A DNA stretch of 64,000 nt from a virus. Positions 25,630 through 35,162 of the stretch are shown piece by piece; the stretch's first letter is position 1, and every line of letters starts with the position of its first letter. Both the position numbers and the translations under genes were made by a program. Location: IMG/VR virus record IMGVR_UViG_3300031722_000008, positions 1-64,000 of that record; one strand, 5' to 3'. A model generated the notes under the pieces. That model made no database searches. It had not been told where the DNA came from and saw only the letters and a list, made by a program, of their open reading frames with translations.

Positions 25630-27501
25630 TTAGCTTTCTCTTCTTGGTGGTTTTTGATTAGGTAATGGTCTCATGTCAATTTTATCTTTAGATTGTTTAG
25701 TTTGTTTAGTTTGCTCTAATTCAGCTAATCTCTTTTCTACCATGCCTTTAGCTTCCATTGGTATCTTGGATAAATATTGGGTTTGTTGTTCTTTAGGCAT
25801 TTTAATTAAGCTAAGAGCTATCCTGTTTACTTCTTTCTCAACATCACCATTGTTTTGTTGTCCCTCTTGAGGTTGTTGAGACTGCTTACTTTCCCCTGCT
25901 TGTTGATTAGTGGCTTGTTGTTCACCAGTTCCTCCAGATTGAGGAGCTTGTTGTTCTTCAGGATTAATATTAACTCCGTATTGCTGTGCAAGTTTTTGTT
26001 GCATTGCTTGTAATTTAAACTGCATTTCCATTTGTTTTATTTGGAGTTGTTCCTGTAGCTCCATAGATTCTATTTGCATTTTAATCTTCTCATTTTCGGC
26101 TTTCGTTTGAAGAAGTAGAGCATCCATAGTTTCCTTTTCGATGGCTTCTTTCATCTTATCAGAATCCATACCCATTGCTTTCCACATATAATCATTAGAA
26201 CATTTATTTGCACTATTCAACTGAATAATTAATTGTTTTTGTTGAACATCATCTTGCATTTTTAGGTCAGACATTTTTACTGAAAGTAATGCATCATCAT
26301 CTTCTTCTGATAACCATTCACCCCTGGCTTTTGCCATACCCCTAATTATAAAGTTTTGCATAAAATCTTCTAAAAGAAGTCTATATGTTATAAATTGATT
26401 TTCTAATATTCTAAGAGATATTGAACTTCCTGAATAACTTACTCCACCGAAAATAAATTCTTTAGGCATATTCATACCAGCTAAGATTTCAGATTGAACT
26501 TGGTCTATTTCAGGAGCAAGTAATAAACTTCTTCCTTCTCCACCAACATTTATAACATTAACTGGTACTGGAGATACAACTTTATAGTTAGGATCCCTAA
26601 CAGATTTTTTTATTTGGTCAGCTAAGTCCTGTGCTGTTTTATTCCAATCAGCTTGAATGTTAACAGTATTTGTTCTATCAAGATAATATATTCTCATTGG
26701 CACTATATGCTCTCTAGCGATAGCCTCTTGTGCTTGCCTAAGAACATTTCTGTACATCAATAGTTTTAGTACGTTTGCTACTACAGGAACTCCCCAGACG
26801 CTATTATCACCCATAGAATCGGTCGCTCTACTGAAATGATAAACATTATCAGGGTTTAGTATGATACTTTTATTTTTTCTAACAGCTTGTTTCATAAGTT
26901 CTGGTATTTTTTCATATTCAGCTTTCGGTTGTTTCTTTGTTACTATATCTCTTATTTTTTGAGGAATAGTCCATCGAAATGTCTTACTTCCTGTAGCTGG
27001 ATTATAATCTATAATCATTTTCGAAGGATCTAATCTAATCATATTAGTCCATTCTTTTTCACCCTTAGAGTTTCCTCCAAGCTCACCCATAACAAAGCAA
27101 TTTCCATATAAAAAGTAATCTATCCCTATCTCTATAAGTAATTTATGAAGATTAAGATTTTTAAATAAAACCTTCTCATAGAGTTTAACTGAATCTGATT
27201 TTTCTTTACTTTTATTTTCATCATCTTCTAGTGTAACTTCGGATACAGGGAATGTAGCTAACGCATTGATAGCTCCACTTATTAATGGATCAAATGTATA
27301 GTAATATTTACACCATTTAAATACATCTATAGTTGATTCAGGTAATTGCATATCAGAAAGATTTAAAAAAGGTGATGGATATGGATTTTGCATATTACCT
27401 CTGAATGAGGCTACCTTTTCTTGCGAACCTTCAATGGCTGCATTAAGTTCTTTCTCTAACATGGCTTTTTTATCTTTCTCATCTAAAAACCCTTTACTCA
27501 T
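25630..27501 (-). CDS. portal protein
   Basis: A 623-residue protein with portal features of large tailed phages. STIDVFKWCKYYYTFDPLISGAINALATFPVSEV opens the body, and a conserved GVSYSGSSISLRILENQF segment near residue 350 is followed by a long helical stretch. The C-terminal ~170 residues are Gln-rich and low complexity. The portal dodecamer is the DNA channel of the head. EGSQEKVASF near residue 30 carries the EKxA peptide found in many virion proteins here and may be an N-terminal processing site. The start follows GAGGGGGA. Confidence 0.8.
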   Translation of the reverse strand: MSKGFLDEKDKKAMLEKELNAAIEGSQEKVASFRGNMQNPYPSPFLNLSDMQLPESTIDVFKWCKYYYTFDPLISGAINALATFPVSEVTLEDDENKSKEKSDSVKLYEKVLFKNLNLHKLLIEIGIDYFLYGNCFVMGELGGNSKGEKEWTNMIRLDPSKMIIDYNPATGSKTFRWTIPQKIRDIVTKKQPKAEYEKIPELMKQAVRKNKSIILNPDNVYHFSRATDSMGDNSVWGVPVVANVLKLLMYRNVLRQAQEAIAREHIVPMRIYYLDRTNTVNIQADWNKTAQDLADQIKKSVRDPNYKVVSPVPVNVINVGGEGRSLLLAPEIDQVQSEILAGMNMPKEFIFGGVSYSGSSISLRILENQFITYRLLLEDFMQNFIIRGMAKARGEWLSEEDDDALLSVKMSDLKMQDDVQQKQLIIQLNSANKCSNDYMWKAMGMDSDKMKEAIEKETMDALLLQTKAENEKIKMQIESMELQEQLQIKQMEMQFKLQAMQQKLAQQYGVNINPEEQQAPQSGGTGEQQATNQQAGESKQSQQPQEGQQNNGDVEKEVNRIALSLIKMPKEQQTQYLSKIPMEAKGMVEKRLAELEQTKQTKQSKDKIDMRPLPNQKPPRRES

Positions 27502-27504
27502 TTA

Positions 27505-29424
27505 TTATTCCCCCTCAGGCCTTACAATATTATAAGTCGAAAGTTGGTTTTGGATAGTTTTGTTATAAAAATCTAAAGCACTATCTAAAGCCATATTCAA
27601 AACAACTTGTCTTTTTATTATAGCAGATAAATCTTGCTTTATTGATTTTTTTGAAATTATTACATCAATTAAATCTCCATTAATCATTTGATTAGCACTC
27701 ATATTTGGATTATCAGCCATATATCTTCTTATCGATTTTAAAATAATCATTGAGTTATCAGCTATATATTCACATTTTGAATTTATTTCTTCGTCTAATT
27801 GTGCATCGTCCGAACTTAATGTCATTTTACCTTTAATTGCTTTTAATAGGGCTTCATTGAGTATTTGATTAAACATTGGCTCTGTAAGTGAACCAACTAT
27901 ACTTGTTGGATTATATATATAAATCTCTTGATCTGATAGAACATCACAGATGTAGTTCACTGCTTCTCTTGAAAAATTATCATAAATATCATCATATGGA
28001 GTTACCCTATCTAAGGCATCTATAGTAAAAGCAATATCTTGAATTTTAACATTATCTTTTTCTGACGATAAGAAATCTACGGATTTAGACGATAAACTTA
28101 GTATTGTTTTTTCGAAAGCATAAGCATTCGTATATGGGCTTTCTGATTGATTTGCTACTAGAATAGTCATTATTTTATTAAGATTTGATTCAGGTATATC
28201 TTCAACATTAAACTCTTTCTTTATAATTGACTCGATTGCACCTATATCATAAGTTAACCAATCAACTCCTAGTTTTGATGTTATAAATAAATACAGTACA
28301 ACTGGGTGAGTATCCGATGATTGTATGCAGTTGGAATAAGATGTTTGTGCTATATTTACTTCTGCTAACTTTTCTATTGCAGATTCTATAGTTACTTCAT
28401 TAGATTGTTTAACCATGTTTTTTATATTATTAACAAAATAATTTTTGAAATATTTAATATCCTGTTTTATGAAGTGTTGATAACCATCCTCATTCATAGA
28501 GATTAAAGGCAATGTACTTACTAATTGATTTTCTAGAGAAAACACAACTCTATCAGGAAAAAATCCTACTTTGATATTACTCATAACATATCCTGGGTTC
28601 TCTAGCTTTCTCTTTATTTCTTTAATATTTTCGCTACTACTATTTAATCCTAATGAGCTTTTTATTCCAGTAATAAATCCTGCATACTTAGTGAATGGTC
28701 TTTCTAAAACTAAATCTATATGTTCCACCTCAGAATCATTTTCCATATCACTAACAACAGCACTTGCTAATTTTTCTTTAATATCATTACCAATAAAAAA
28801 TTCTCCACTTTTTTTAGCTAATGATATTAAATCCACTTCACTTATATCATCTAAAAAAGAGGTGTCACTAGCATCTTTAGATATTGAATCTTTGATACCT
28901 AATTGTTTTCTTACGAAATTCTTAGTAAAACCTTGCTCTGCAATTTGCATTTCAGAATACATTTTGCTCATAAGTAAATTCTTGAAGTATTCCTCATTCT
29001 TGTTTTTCCATGCCATCTTCATATCAGAGTTCATTTCATTAGTTTCTATAGTATCGAGAGTAAATGGTTTATTTTTATTGTTTACTGTATAGATAGCACT
29101 AACAGGAGTAAATACAACTTTCAAATTGTTTGCTACTGAATTGACTTGATTGTAATAATTCCCATCAATTCTTGGCATCTCTTTATTTCTTCTTACATTT
29201 TCTTGAAGTACTCTTTTCTCATTTTCCTTTTCAATATTATTTTTAGCCATAAGTCCACCAACAATTGCTCCGAAAATTGCCCCAGGAGTTACCCCTATTT
29301 TTTTCTGTGGAGATGTTGGCCAATCAATTTGTGGTCTTCTTGATTCAGTAACTCCATCGGGAATTGGAAAACCATAGTCGCCATTAGGTATGAAATTATG
29401 ATTATATTTATAATTTTCGTTCAT
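27505..29424 (-). CDS. virion-associated protein next to the portal
   Basis: A 639-residue protein of unknown family immediately upstream of the portal gene (3-base gap). It has one short hydrophobic Gly/Ala segment near residue 45 and several K-x-A peptides (KDAS, EKLAS, IEKLAE). Its start is unusual: no ribosome binding site lies close to ATG 29424. A perfect GGGAGGTG lies about 35 bases upstream with an 11-bp hairpin between them. A head or neck protein is likely from position. Confidence 0.65.
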   Translation of the reverse strand: MNENYKYNHNFIPNGDYGFPIPDGVTESRRPQIDWPTSPQKKIGVTPGAIFGAIVGGLMAKNNIEKENEKRVLQENVRRNKEMPRIDGNYYNQVNSVANNLKVVFTPVSAIYTVNNKNKPFTLDTIETNEMNSDMKMAWKNKNEEYFKNLLMSKMYSEMQIAEQGFTKNFVRKQLGIKDSISKDASDTSFLDDISEVDLISLAKKSGEFFIGNDIKEKLASAVVSDMENDSEVEHIDLVLERPFTKYAGFITGIKSSLGLNSSSENIKEIKRKLENPGYVMSNIKVGFFPDRVVFSLENQLVSTLPLISMNEDGYQHFIKQDIKYFKNYFVNNIKNMVKQSNEVTIESAIEKLAEVNIAQTSYSNCIQSSDTHPVVLYLFITSKLGVDWLTYDIGAIESIIKKEFNVEDIPESNLNKIMTILVANQSESPYTNAYAFEKTILSLSSKSVDFLSSEKDNVKIQDIAFTIDALDRVTPYDDIYDNFSREAVNYICDVLSDQEIYIYNPTSIVGSLTEPMFNQILNEALLKAIKGKMTLSSDDAQLDEEINSKCEYIADNSMIILKSIRRYMADNPNMSANQMINGDLIDVIISKKSIKQDLSAIIKRQVVLNMALDSALDFYNKTIQNQLSTYNIVRPEGE

Positions 29425-29469
29425 ATTATAAAACAGACAGAGATACTCTGTCTGTTCGCACCTCCCTTA
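29425..29469 (-). promoter_or_regulatory. ribosome binding site separated from its start by a hairpin
   Basis: On the minus strand AAGGGAGGTG (about 29468-29459) is followed by CG, an 11-bp hairpin (29456-29432, loop TAT), TTATAAT and then ATG 29424. Folding would bring the ribosome binding site to about 11 bases from the ATG. The hairpin could instead be a terminator of the 48-residue upstream gene. Confidence 0.5.
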
Positions 29470-29473
29470 TTAT

Positions 29474-29620
29474 TTATTTTCTGTTAGCATCTGAACCTGT
29501 TTCTTTTGCAGACACTTTCTTTTCTCTTTCTGATTGTGTATCAGAAGTATCTGATTTAACATTAGCACAACCAAAAGGCATAAATCCTGGATGACCTTTT
29601 AACTTATTCATATCAGTCAT
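29474..29620 (-). CDS. small unknown protein
   Basis: A 48-residue frame (MTDMNKLKGHPGFMPFGCAN...) with GGAGGTGAATTAA before ATG 29620. A compact hydrophobic N-terminal part is followed by a charged Ser/Lys/Glu tail. It lies in the head gene cluster. Function unknown. Confidence 0.6.
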   Translation of the reverse strand: MTDMNKLKGHPGFMPFGCANVKSDTSDTQSEREKKVSAKETGSDANRK

Positions 29621-29688
29621 TTAATTCACCTCCATAAATTCTTTACATTTAAATTCTATAACATTATCTGTTATCAGTAAACAAATAA

Positions 29689-31071
29689 TTATTTTTGCAT
29701 TCTAAAATTCTTCTTTACTCCATTACCGATAGATATTTTATTGGTCTTAATTCTGCTCGAATCACCTAACATATGATTAATATCTTTATCCGCATTGTCA
29801 GCAACATCACCAATATCAAAACCATTAGTACGTGTATCTGCTTGTTTTGATAATGCAGTATCTAGTTGTTTGGATATATCTCTTTTAATTTTTCTTTTTG
29901 TGCCATCGCCACTAACCTGAATGACTATTCCGTTAGCCATGCTATTTTGCATATTAGACTTATTGCTACGGCTATCTTCTAATCTTCCGAAAGAATTTGT
30001 AATATCTCTTCCGGTTGCAGCCATCAATGCAGCAGGGAAAATTGTTCTACCTAATCCCTCGACACCTTTTTCTAAATTCATTTTAACTTCACCCTCAACT
30101 TTAGGTGACATTTTGAATCCTGCTACTTTTTCAGGATCATCTTTTTTTTTTGGTTCTTTTTCAAATCCACGCCTTAAATTTCTACCAAGAGCAAAACTTA
30201 AAGCTGCTGGAGCTACATAATAAGGAATTGATTCTTTTCCTTTTTGAAGAAAGTGTTCATTCAATAATTTTTTTCCATATTCAGCATCGAAGCTAGCTAA
30301 CTTTTCTAAATCTAAAAGTTCATCAGAAGCTTTCTTTTTCCTCTTAAGTCCTTTATTGACTTGCGCAGCAACATCAACTACAACCTTTCCAGCCTTACTA
30401 TTATTTTTCACTACTCTTAATGGATATTTCATCATTTTATCGCCTGCAATGCTAGCCATAACACCCGCAGGTTTAAGTACTTTTTTGTGACTTAATGCAT
30501 TCAGTATTAATCCTGCACTAATACCTGTACCTATAGTATTGTATTCTAAATCTTTCTCAGGACTTCTCTCTTTATCGAATCGTTTCATTGTTTTTGTGGT
30601 TGCAACACCTGCACCCATCATACCCAATAAAGCTGGTATAGTTACTTTTCCAGCCCTAGCACCTTCTTTTAATGTCTCTTTTACGTTTTTATTTTTCGCA
30701 TTTTGAACCATATTTTTCAAATGCTCTGTATTTTTGGTATCTAAATCATCCACCTTACTCTTAACTTTGTTAATGCCTTTTTTTGCATCGTAAGAAAAGT
30801 TATGAACTATTCTTCTTACATCATTCCCACTTGGAATCTTCATTCCAGCCTGTTTACAAAGAAGATCAAGTGTTTCAGATGCTGTTACACCTGGACCTGA
30901 TATCATAGCATTATTTAATCCATTCTTATGAGTTATATTTTTTGAAACTGTAGTACCCATCATAGCATCATATTTATTTTCAGAATTATTATAGGTAGTC
31001 TTTGTTTTCTTAGCTCCATCAATAGCATCCATTGTGCCAAATATAGCATTTAATCCAGCTTGCTTATACAT
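29689..31071 (-). CDS. probable internal virion protein, Ala/Gly-rich
   Basis: A 460-residue protein. ATG 31071 is chosen because AGGAGG lies 6 bases upstream, whereas the frame extending to 31143 has no site and crosses a terminator region. It begins MYKQAG and contains LCKQAG, LEKLAS, PEKVAG and LSKQAD, i.e. the K-x-A peptides typical of virion proteins here. Hydrophobic Gly/Ala segments alternate with basic stretches. Membrane interaction or capsid interior location is plausible. Confidence 0.65.
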   Translation of the reverse strand: MYKQAGLNAIFGTMDAIDGAKKTKTTYNNSENKYDAMMGTTVSKNITHKNGLNNAMISGPGVTASETLDLLCKQAGMKIPSGNDVRRIVHNFSYDAKKGINKVKSKVDDLDTKNTEHLKNMVQNAKNKNVKETLKEGARAGKVTIPALLGMMGAGVATTKTMKRFDKERSPEKDLEYNTIGTGISAGLILNALSHKKVLKPAGVMASIAGDKMMKYPLRVVKNNSKAGKVVVDVAAQVNKGLKRKKKASDELLDLEKLASFDAEYGKKLLNEHFLQKGKESIPYYVAPAALSFALGRNLRRGFEKEPKKKDDPEKVAGFKMSPKVEGEVKMNLEKGVEGLGRTIFPAALMAATGRDITNSFGRLEDSRSNKSNMQNSMANGIVIQVSGDGTKRKIKRDISKQLDTALSKQADTRTNGFDIGDVADNADKDINHMLGDSSRIKTNKISIGNGVKKNFRMQK

Positions 31072-31102
31072 ATTTATCCTCCTATTCTCTTCGTTATAAT
31101 AC

Positions 31103-31137
31103 AAAAGGCATTCCCTTGTAATTTGGGAATGCCTTTT
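31103..31137 (-). terminator. intrinsic terminator
   Basis: AAAAGGCATTCCC and GGGAATGCCTTTT form a 13-bp stem. It ends the gene at 31150-31656 on the minus strand. Confidence 0.75.
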
Positions 31138-31149
31138 ACTCAAGGGATT

Positions 31150-31656
31150 TTATTCAAATTCATATCCATATGAAGCAAGAACTTCCATAGCTGCATTAAC
31201 TTCTATACAAGCATCTGCATAACATTCTTCAGCAGCAGCAATTTTTTCGCTACCATCATCATATATCCCTGCTATTTGATTTGTAAATTGGATAGCTTCT
31301 TCACTTGATTCAGCAGCTTCTTTATCTAATCCATTTTCATCATAAAGACCAGCCTCTGCAAGAGTTTCGATACATGCTTGCTTTTGAATTGTTCCATCTT
31401 CATACATTTCTTGGCAAAGTGCTATTTTATTCATAGCATTTTCATAAACAGCAGCAGCTTTTTCTTCTTCTGATGCTTTAGATCCACCTTGTGCTTGTGC
31501 TTTAGCTTGAGCCTTTTTAGCCTCAATTATTTTTTTAATTTGTTCAGGTGTAAGTTTTTGACCTTCACCAGCAGTTTTTTCAACACCAAAATCCTCGACT
31601 ATTTCATTTGCTAATTTTTCTACCATTTCACTATATTGATTATTAGTTAATTTCAT
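31150..31656 (-). CDS. acidic helical virion protein, scaffold-like
   Basis: A 168-residue acidic, Ala/Glu-rich helical protein. NQYSEMVEKLANEI near the N-terminus resembles the capsid-targeting-like peptides, and VEKTAGEG, QKQAC and SEKIAA repeat the EKxA pattern. A Lys/Ala/Gln segment (KKAQAKAQAQGG) lies near residue 50. The start follows AGGAGG. It may be a core or internal head protein; this is inference from composition and context. Confidence 0.6.
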   Translation of the reverse strand: MKLTNNQYSEMVEKLANEIVEDFGVEKTAGEGQKLTPEQIKKIIEAKKAQAKAQAQGGSKASEEEKAAAVYENAMNKIALCQEMYEDGTIQKQACIETLAEAGLYDENGLDKEAAESSEEAIQFTNQIAGIYDDGSEKIAAAEECYADACIEVNAAMEVLASYGYEFE

Positions 31657-31701
31657 TTCATTTTCCTCCTTTAATCTAAAATCTAAATTAATTATATTCT
31701 A

Positions 31702-32424
31702 TTAAAAATTATTATTCAAGTCAGGGAAGTAATTCTGTTGATCTATTGGGTTACTTCTATCTCTGACCTTTTTTATTCCAAAGCCAGCAGCACCTAATCC
31801 CGCAACTGTTCCGAGCCTTGCATTAGTAGTACTTCTAGTAGCTTTGTCAAAAACTTTTTGTTGATCGCCAATTTTACTATTTAAATCAGTAATGCCAATT
31901 TTATCTTCCCAATTTTTCATATTAGCTTTGTTTTTATCAAGCTTAGAATTTAAGTCTGATGTTATATTTTGTTTAGCTTGATTCTTTCTCATATTTAATG
32001 AGTCGAGTTGCTTTTGAGCAGAAGAGACTTCTTTAGTTGCCGCCCTACCTTCGCTATCAAATAAATTTTTTACAAAGCCTTGTTTTTGAGTTCTATCTAA
32101 AATAGTTTTGTTTTTGATTTTTAAGCCATCAACATTCTTCTCTGCATCACCTATTTTTTTATTCAAATTAGGCAAATATTTATCTGTATCATTCAACTTG
32201 CTATTAATCTTATCCATGTTATTTTTTATTGAATTGTATTCTGGACTACTATTCTTAAAATTATTGCCAAGAGATACCATATCATCTAATTTATTTTTGG
32301 ATTCTTTCTTAGCTATTCCAGTAACATTAGATAGATACTTATTTTTCTTAACTAGCTTTGTTAGATTCTCAATAGAGTCATCTAATATTCCAGCAGTTTT
32401 TTCAGGTTCACTTGGCTTTATTGA
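31702..32424 (-). CDS. -1 frame extension of the upstream virion gene
   Basis: The frame is open from 32448 down to 31702. It has no ATG, GTG or TTG before ATG 32280, which itself lacks a ribosome binding site. The 48 codons between 32424 and 32281 read as sensible protein (SIKPSEPEKTAGILDD...), including an EKTA peptide. They join the preceding gene in the -1 frame at a run of seven T. The whole gives a 598-residue product with a coiled-coil tail. A sequencing error in the homopolymer would give the same picture. Confidence 0.6.
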   Translation of the reverse strand, partial: SIKPSEPEKTAGILDDSIENLTKLVKKNKYLSNVTGIAKKESKNKLDDMVSLGNNFKNSSPEYNSIKNNMDKINSKLNDTDKYLPNLNKKIGDAEKNVDGLKIKNKTILDRTQKQGFVKNLFDSEGRAATKEVSSAQKQLDSLNMRKNQAKQNITSDLNSKLDKNKANMKNWEDKIGITDLNSKIGDQQKVFDKATRSTTNARLGTVAGLGAAGFGIKKVRDRSNPIDQQNYFPDLNNNF

Positions 32425-33497
32425 AAAAAATTTTCTGGATCTAAAACCTCATCTGTAACTCCACAAGAAGCGCATTTTTCTCTTATTTTAATATATTCAT
32501 CATTTTTTTCAGAAAGAGTATTTACACATTGTTTAAAGTCACTAGCTAATTTAACAATATCATCAATACTTCTTAACGACTTATTTGTAGATAAAAGAAT
32601 ATTTGGTATTTCAGTATCACAAACAACACTTGCAATTTTGCTTAATGAATATTTACCTAGTGTAAATTTTTCACTAGCTTTTTTCTCAACATCAATATTG
32701 TTTAGCTCAACCGAGAAATTATCATGTAGTGCCTTTCTTTCTTTGTACATAGCTATTCTTTCTTCGGTAGCTTCCTTAATTAAGCCTATTTCTCTCTCAT
32801 TTAAATTAGCTGATTTTACTATTGCGGACATAACTTCATTAACATCTGAGCCTAATTTTTCAAGGCTTATAAAAGTATCTCCTAATTCATTACAATAATG
32901 CATAACTTCTTTTGAGATTTTATTAAGTTCATCTTCTTTTCTATCTAGCGTTTCTGCTATTTTTTTTAAGAAGAAATCTCCTCTTGAATATTTCATATTA
33001 ACAGACAAATCACCGAAGCTATGATCAAGATTACCGTTAAATAAATCATAGTGTTCATCACTTGCGATTTTTTCCATATATTCATCATCGATTTTATTTT
33101 GCTCGAAAGCAACTTTTTCTGATTTTTTAGGTTCATCTGTAGGCTCTGTCTTATCGGAATCAGAAGATGAACTTTCACCTCTCATACATTTCTTTACACC
33201 ATCGATTGATGCTATATTAAATTCAACTTCTCTATCTGCACCAACTAACTTCTTGTATTTTATTAGGTATACTTGATTATTAACTTCTTCAACAATTCTA
33301 TGAATCTGATCATCATTCATGTTTTCTCTTTTAGCAATCTTTGCTATTGCTTGATTTAAGTCAATATTGAATTTTAGAAATTCGGAAATAACCACATCTC
33401 TATATTCTAATATTTTTCTTGAAAAATCAGTAGATAAATCTCTCTTGTTTTGTAGATCATAACTTCCATCTGACAATGCTTGTAATAATGTTGACAT
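32418..33497 (-). CDS. virion protein, zero-frame product of a probable frameshift gene
   Basis: A 359-residue helical protein. ATG 33497 follows AGAAAGAAGTGAT. It is rich in K-x-A peptides (SEKVAF, MEKIAS, LKKIAE, VKSAN, SKIAS, EKKAS, VKLAS) spread through a mostly coiled-coil body. It ends ENFFQ-stop directly after the T run at 32430-32424. It lies downstream of the terminase. Unknown family; probably a head protein processed at several sites. Confidence 0.65.
   Translation of the reverse strand: MSTLLQALSDGSYDLQNKRDLSTDFSRKILEYRDVVISEFLKFNIDLNQAIAKIAKRENMNDDQIHRIVEEVNNQVYLIKYKKLVGADREVEFNIASIDGVKKCMRGESSSSDSDKTEPTDEPKKSEKVAFEQNKIDDEYMEKIASDEHYDLFNGNLDHSFGDLSVNMKYSRGDFFLKKIAETLDRKEDELNKISKEVMHYCNELGDTFISLEKLGSDVNEVMSAIVKSANLNEREIGLIKEATEERIAMYKERKALHDNFSVELNNIDVEKKASEKFTLGKYSLSKIASVVCDTEIPNILLSTNKSLRSIDDIVKLASDFKQCVNTLSEKNDEYIKIREKCASCGVTDEVLDPENFFQ
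32424..32430 (-). other. candidate -1 ribosomal frameshift site (T TTT TTT)
   Basis: In the zero frame the minus strand reads AAT TTT TTT CAA TAA, so the heptamer T TTT TTT is placed exactly as a canonical -1 slippery site five bases before the stop. I see no obvious downstream pseudoknot. Confidence 0.55.
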
Positions 33498-33521
33498 TTT
33501 TATCACTTCTTTCTTATTTAT

Positions 33522-35153
33522 TTACCATCCACCACGTTCACTTTCATCAACGCCGCTAAATGCTATTGCTCCACTTCCTGTTTCTCTGAATATCTCTTCG
33601 GCCAATTTAGCATATACGCATGAATGAAGAGCATCATCTGGTTGACCTTCAGGATGAGTATACATCAAATCTTCTGATCGACCAGTTTTTTCAGATTTTC
33701 TATATTCAGCTTGTTCAGATAAATGATGGTCATATAACCAAGGAAACTCTGATTTATCTGCTCCTGGCCATAATATATCTTCTTTCTGAATCGAAGTAAC
33801 ATACTCTTGCATTACTTGAGTCCTGTTAACAATCCATCTTGCTTGATCCAAATCATATTTCTTTCTTAACTTTTGATTAAAAGAATAGTAACAAGCAACA
33901 ACCCTACTTACCCCAAATATATTTTGTAATTTTTTATATCTATCATAACCAAATCCCCAATCCACAACAGCCAAGCAGACGTTGTAGTTTTGCATCATAT
34001 AGCAAATATCGTTTATTTGATAGTCGGGGTCTAATTCTTCTCCGACAGCATATCTTTTTATAAATAATAATTGGAATTTACCATTACTGTTTCTTGCATA
34101 TATACTCACTACAGTATATGATTTTTCTCCAGTTCCCCAATCCACTCCCATATACACAGGAACATTTGCAAATTCTCCTTCACATCGATTAAACATTCTT
34201 TGATTGTTTGCACTGATTCTACCCAACATAACAGGGGTAAATGGCTTCGAAGCATTCTCATAACTTCTTCCAAGAACTTCGTTATGAAACTTATCTAACG
34301 AATAGTTATCTGCATACTTTGACCAAATATCCTCGGCAGTTATCCAAGGAACCATTAATTGAGATATTCTAAAACCTTTTAATTTTTTCTCTGGTGCAAG
34401 TGGCAACCAAAATCCATTAACAATGCTCATTTTTGGTAATTCCATCTCGCACTTTCTACATACAAATTGTTTCGGTCTTAGATTCTTAATTCCCATTATT
34501 TGGTACTTACCACAATGAGGGCATTTTACTACCCATTCATTTTGTGATGATTGGTCCCATTTTTGCTGAATTGTATTGGAGAATGTTTTAGGTGTTCCTG
34601 TATACCAAGTAACTCTCATTCTTGCTCCAGCTTCAAGTGCATGAGATTGACATTCCTTTATTACTGGTAATGCATCAATGTGGATATCTTGTATTTCATC
34701 TCCCCATATTCCATTAACAGTAATACCTCTTATATTATCCCCAAGTCCATAGCAATGCTTTAAGTATACAGTAGAATTAGTCTTTTTTATTGTTTTCATG
34801 AATACAGCTTGTGAATCATGCTTATCTATATAGTCTTTTTTGATAACATCTTGATTGCTGTATTCATACAATTTCCCTAATCTTTCATTTGAGAATTCCT
34901 TAACTTGTGATGTTAAGGGTGCGAAATATAAACCCTTAAAGTTTTCAAGAAGCAACGTATGGTTAGCCATATGAGTGGAATTAGTAGTAGATTTCTCAAC
35001 TTGTCTTCCACTCATAATAAGTCCTTCTTCTATCTGACCATTATATATAGGATCTAGATAATGCCTGTCACTTAATCTAAATGGTTTCCCATCTAATCGA
35101 TATATGGATTCGGCAAACGTAGAAGGCAGTACTTGTTTGATTTGTTTTTCCAT
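33522..35153 (-). CDS. terminase large subunit
   Basis: A 543-residue DNA-packaging motor. The ATPase part has a variant Walker A, SGRQVEKST (48-56), and a Walker B-like GIWGDEIQD. A zinc ribbon (CPHCG, CRKC) as in GpA-type terminases lies near residues 215-240. The nuclease part has GVDWGTGEKS, AVVDWGFGYD and PDDALH with the expected acid residues. The ATG follows a weak site (AGGGTGATTCT). It should dock on the portal and cut concatemers. Confidence 0.88.
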   Translation of the reverse strand: MEKQIKQVLPSTFAESIYRLDGKPFRLSDRHYLDPIYNGQIEEGLIMSGRQVEKSTTNSTHMANHTLLLENFKGLYFAPLTSQVKEFSNERLGKLYEYSNQDVIKKDYIDKHDSQAVFMKTIKKTNSTVYLKHCYGLGDNIRGITVNGIWGDEIQDIHIDALPVIKECQSHALEAGARMRVTWYTGTPKTFSNTIQQKWDQSSQNEWVVKCPHCGKYQIMGIKNLRPKQFVCRKCEMELPKMSIVNGFWLPLAPEKKLKGFRISQLMVPWITAEDIWSKYADNYSLDKFHNEVLGRSYENASKPFTPVMLGRISANNQRMFNRCEGEFANVPVYMGVDWGTGEKSYTVVSIYARNSNGKFQLLFIKRYAVGEELDPDYQINDICYMMQNYNVCLAVVDWGFGYDRYKKLQNIFGVSRVVACYYSFNQKLRKKYDLDQARWIVNRTQVMQEYVTSIQKEDILWPGADKSEFPWLYDHHLSEQAEYRKSEKTGRSEDLMYTHPEGQPDDALHSCVYAKLAEEIFRETGSGAIAFSGVDESERGGW

Positions 35154-35162
35154 AGAATCACC

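Noticed and set aside
25584-25630. 14-codon plus-strand frame behind promoter site 4
   Set aside because: It runs into the terminator stem and the ribosome binding site is poorly spaced; treated as part of a possible small RNA.
31072-31143. N-terminal extension of the 29689-31071 gene
   Set aside because: It crosses the terminator arm, has no ribosome binding site, and AGGAGG sits right before ATG 31071.
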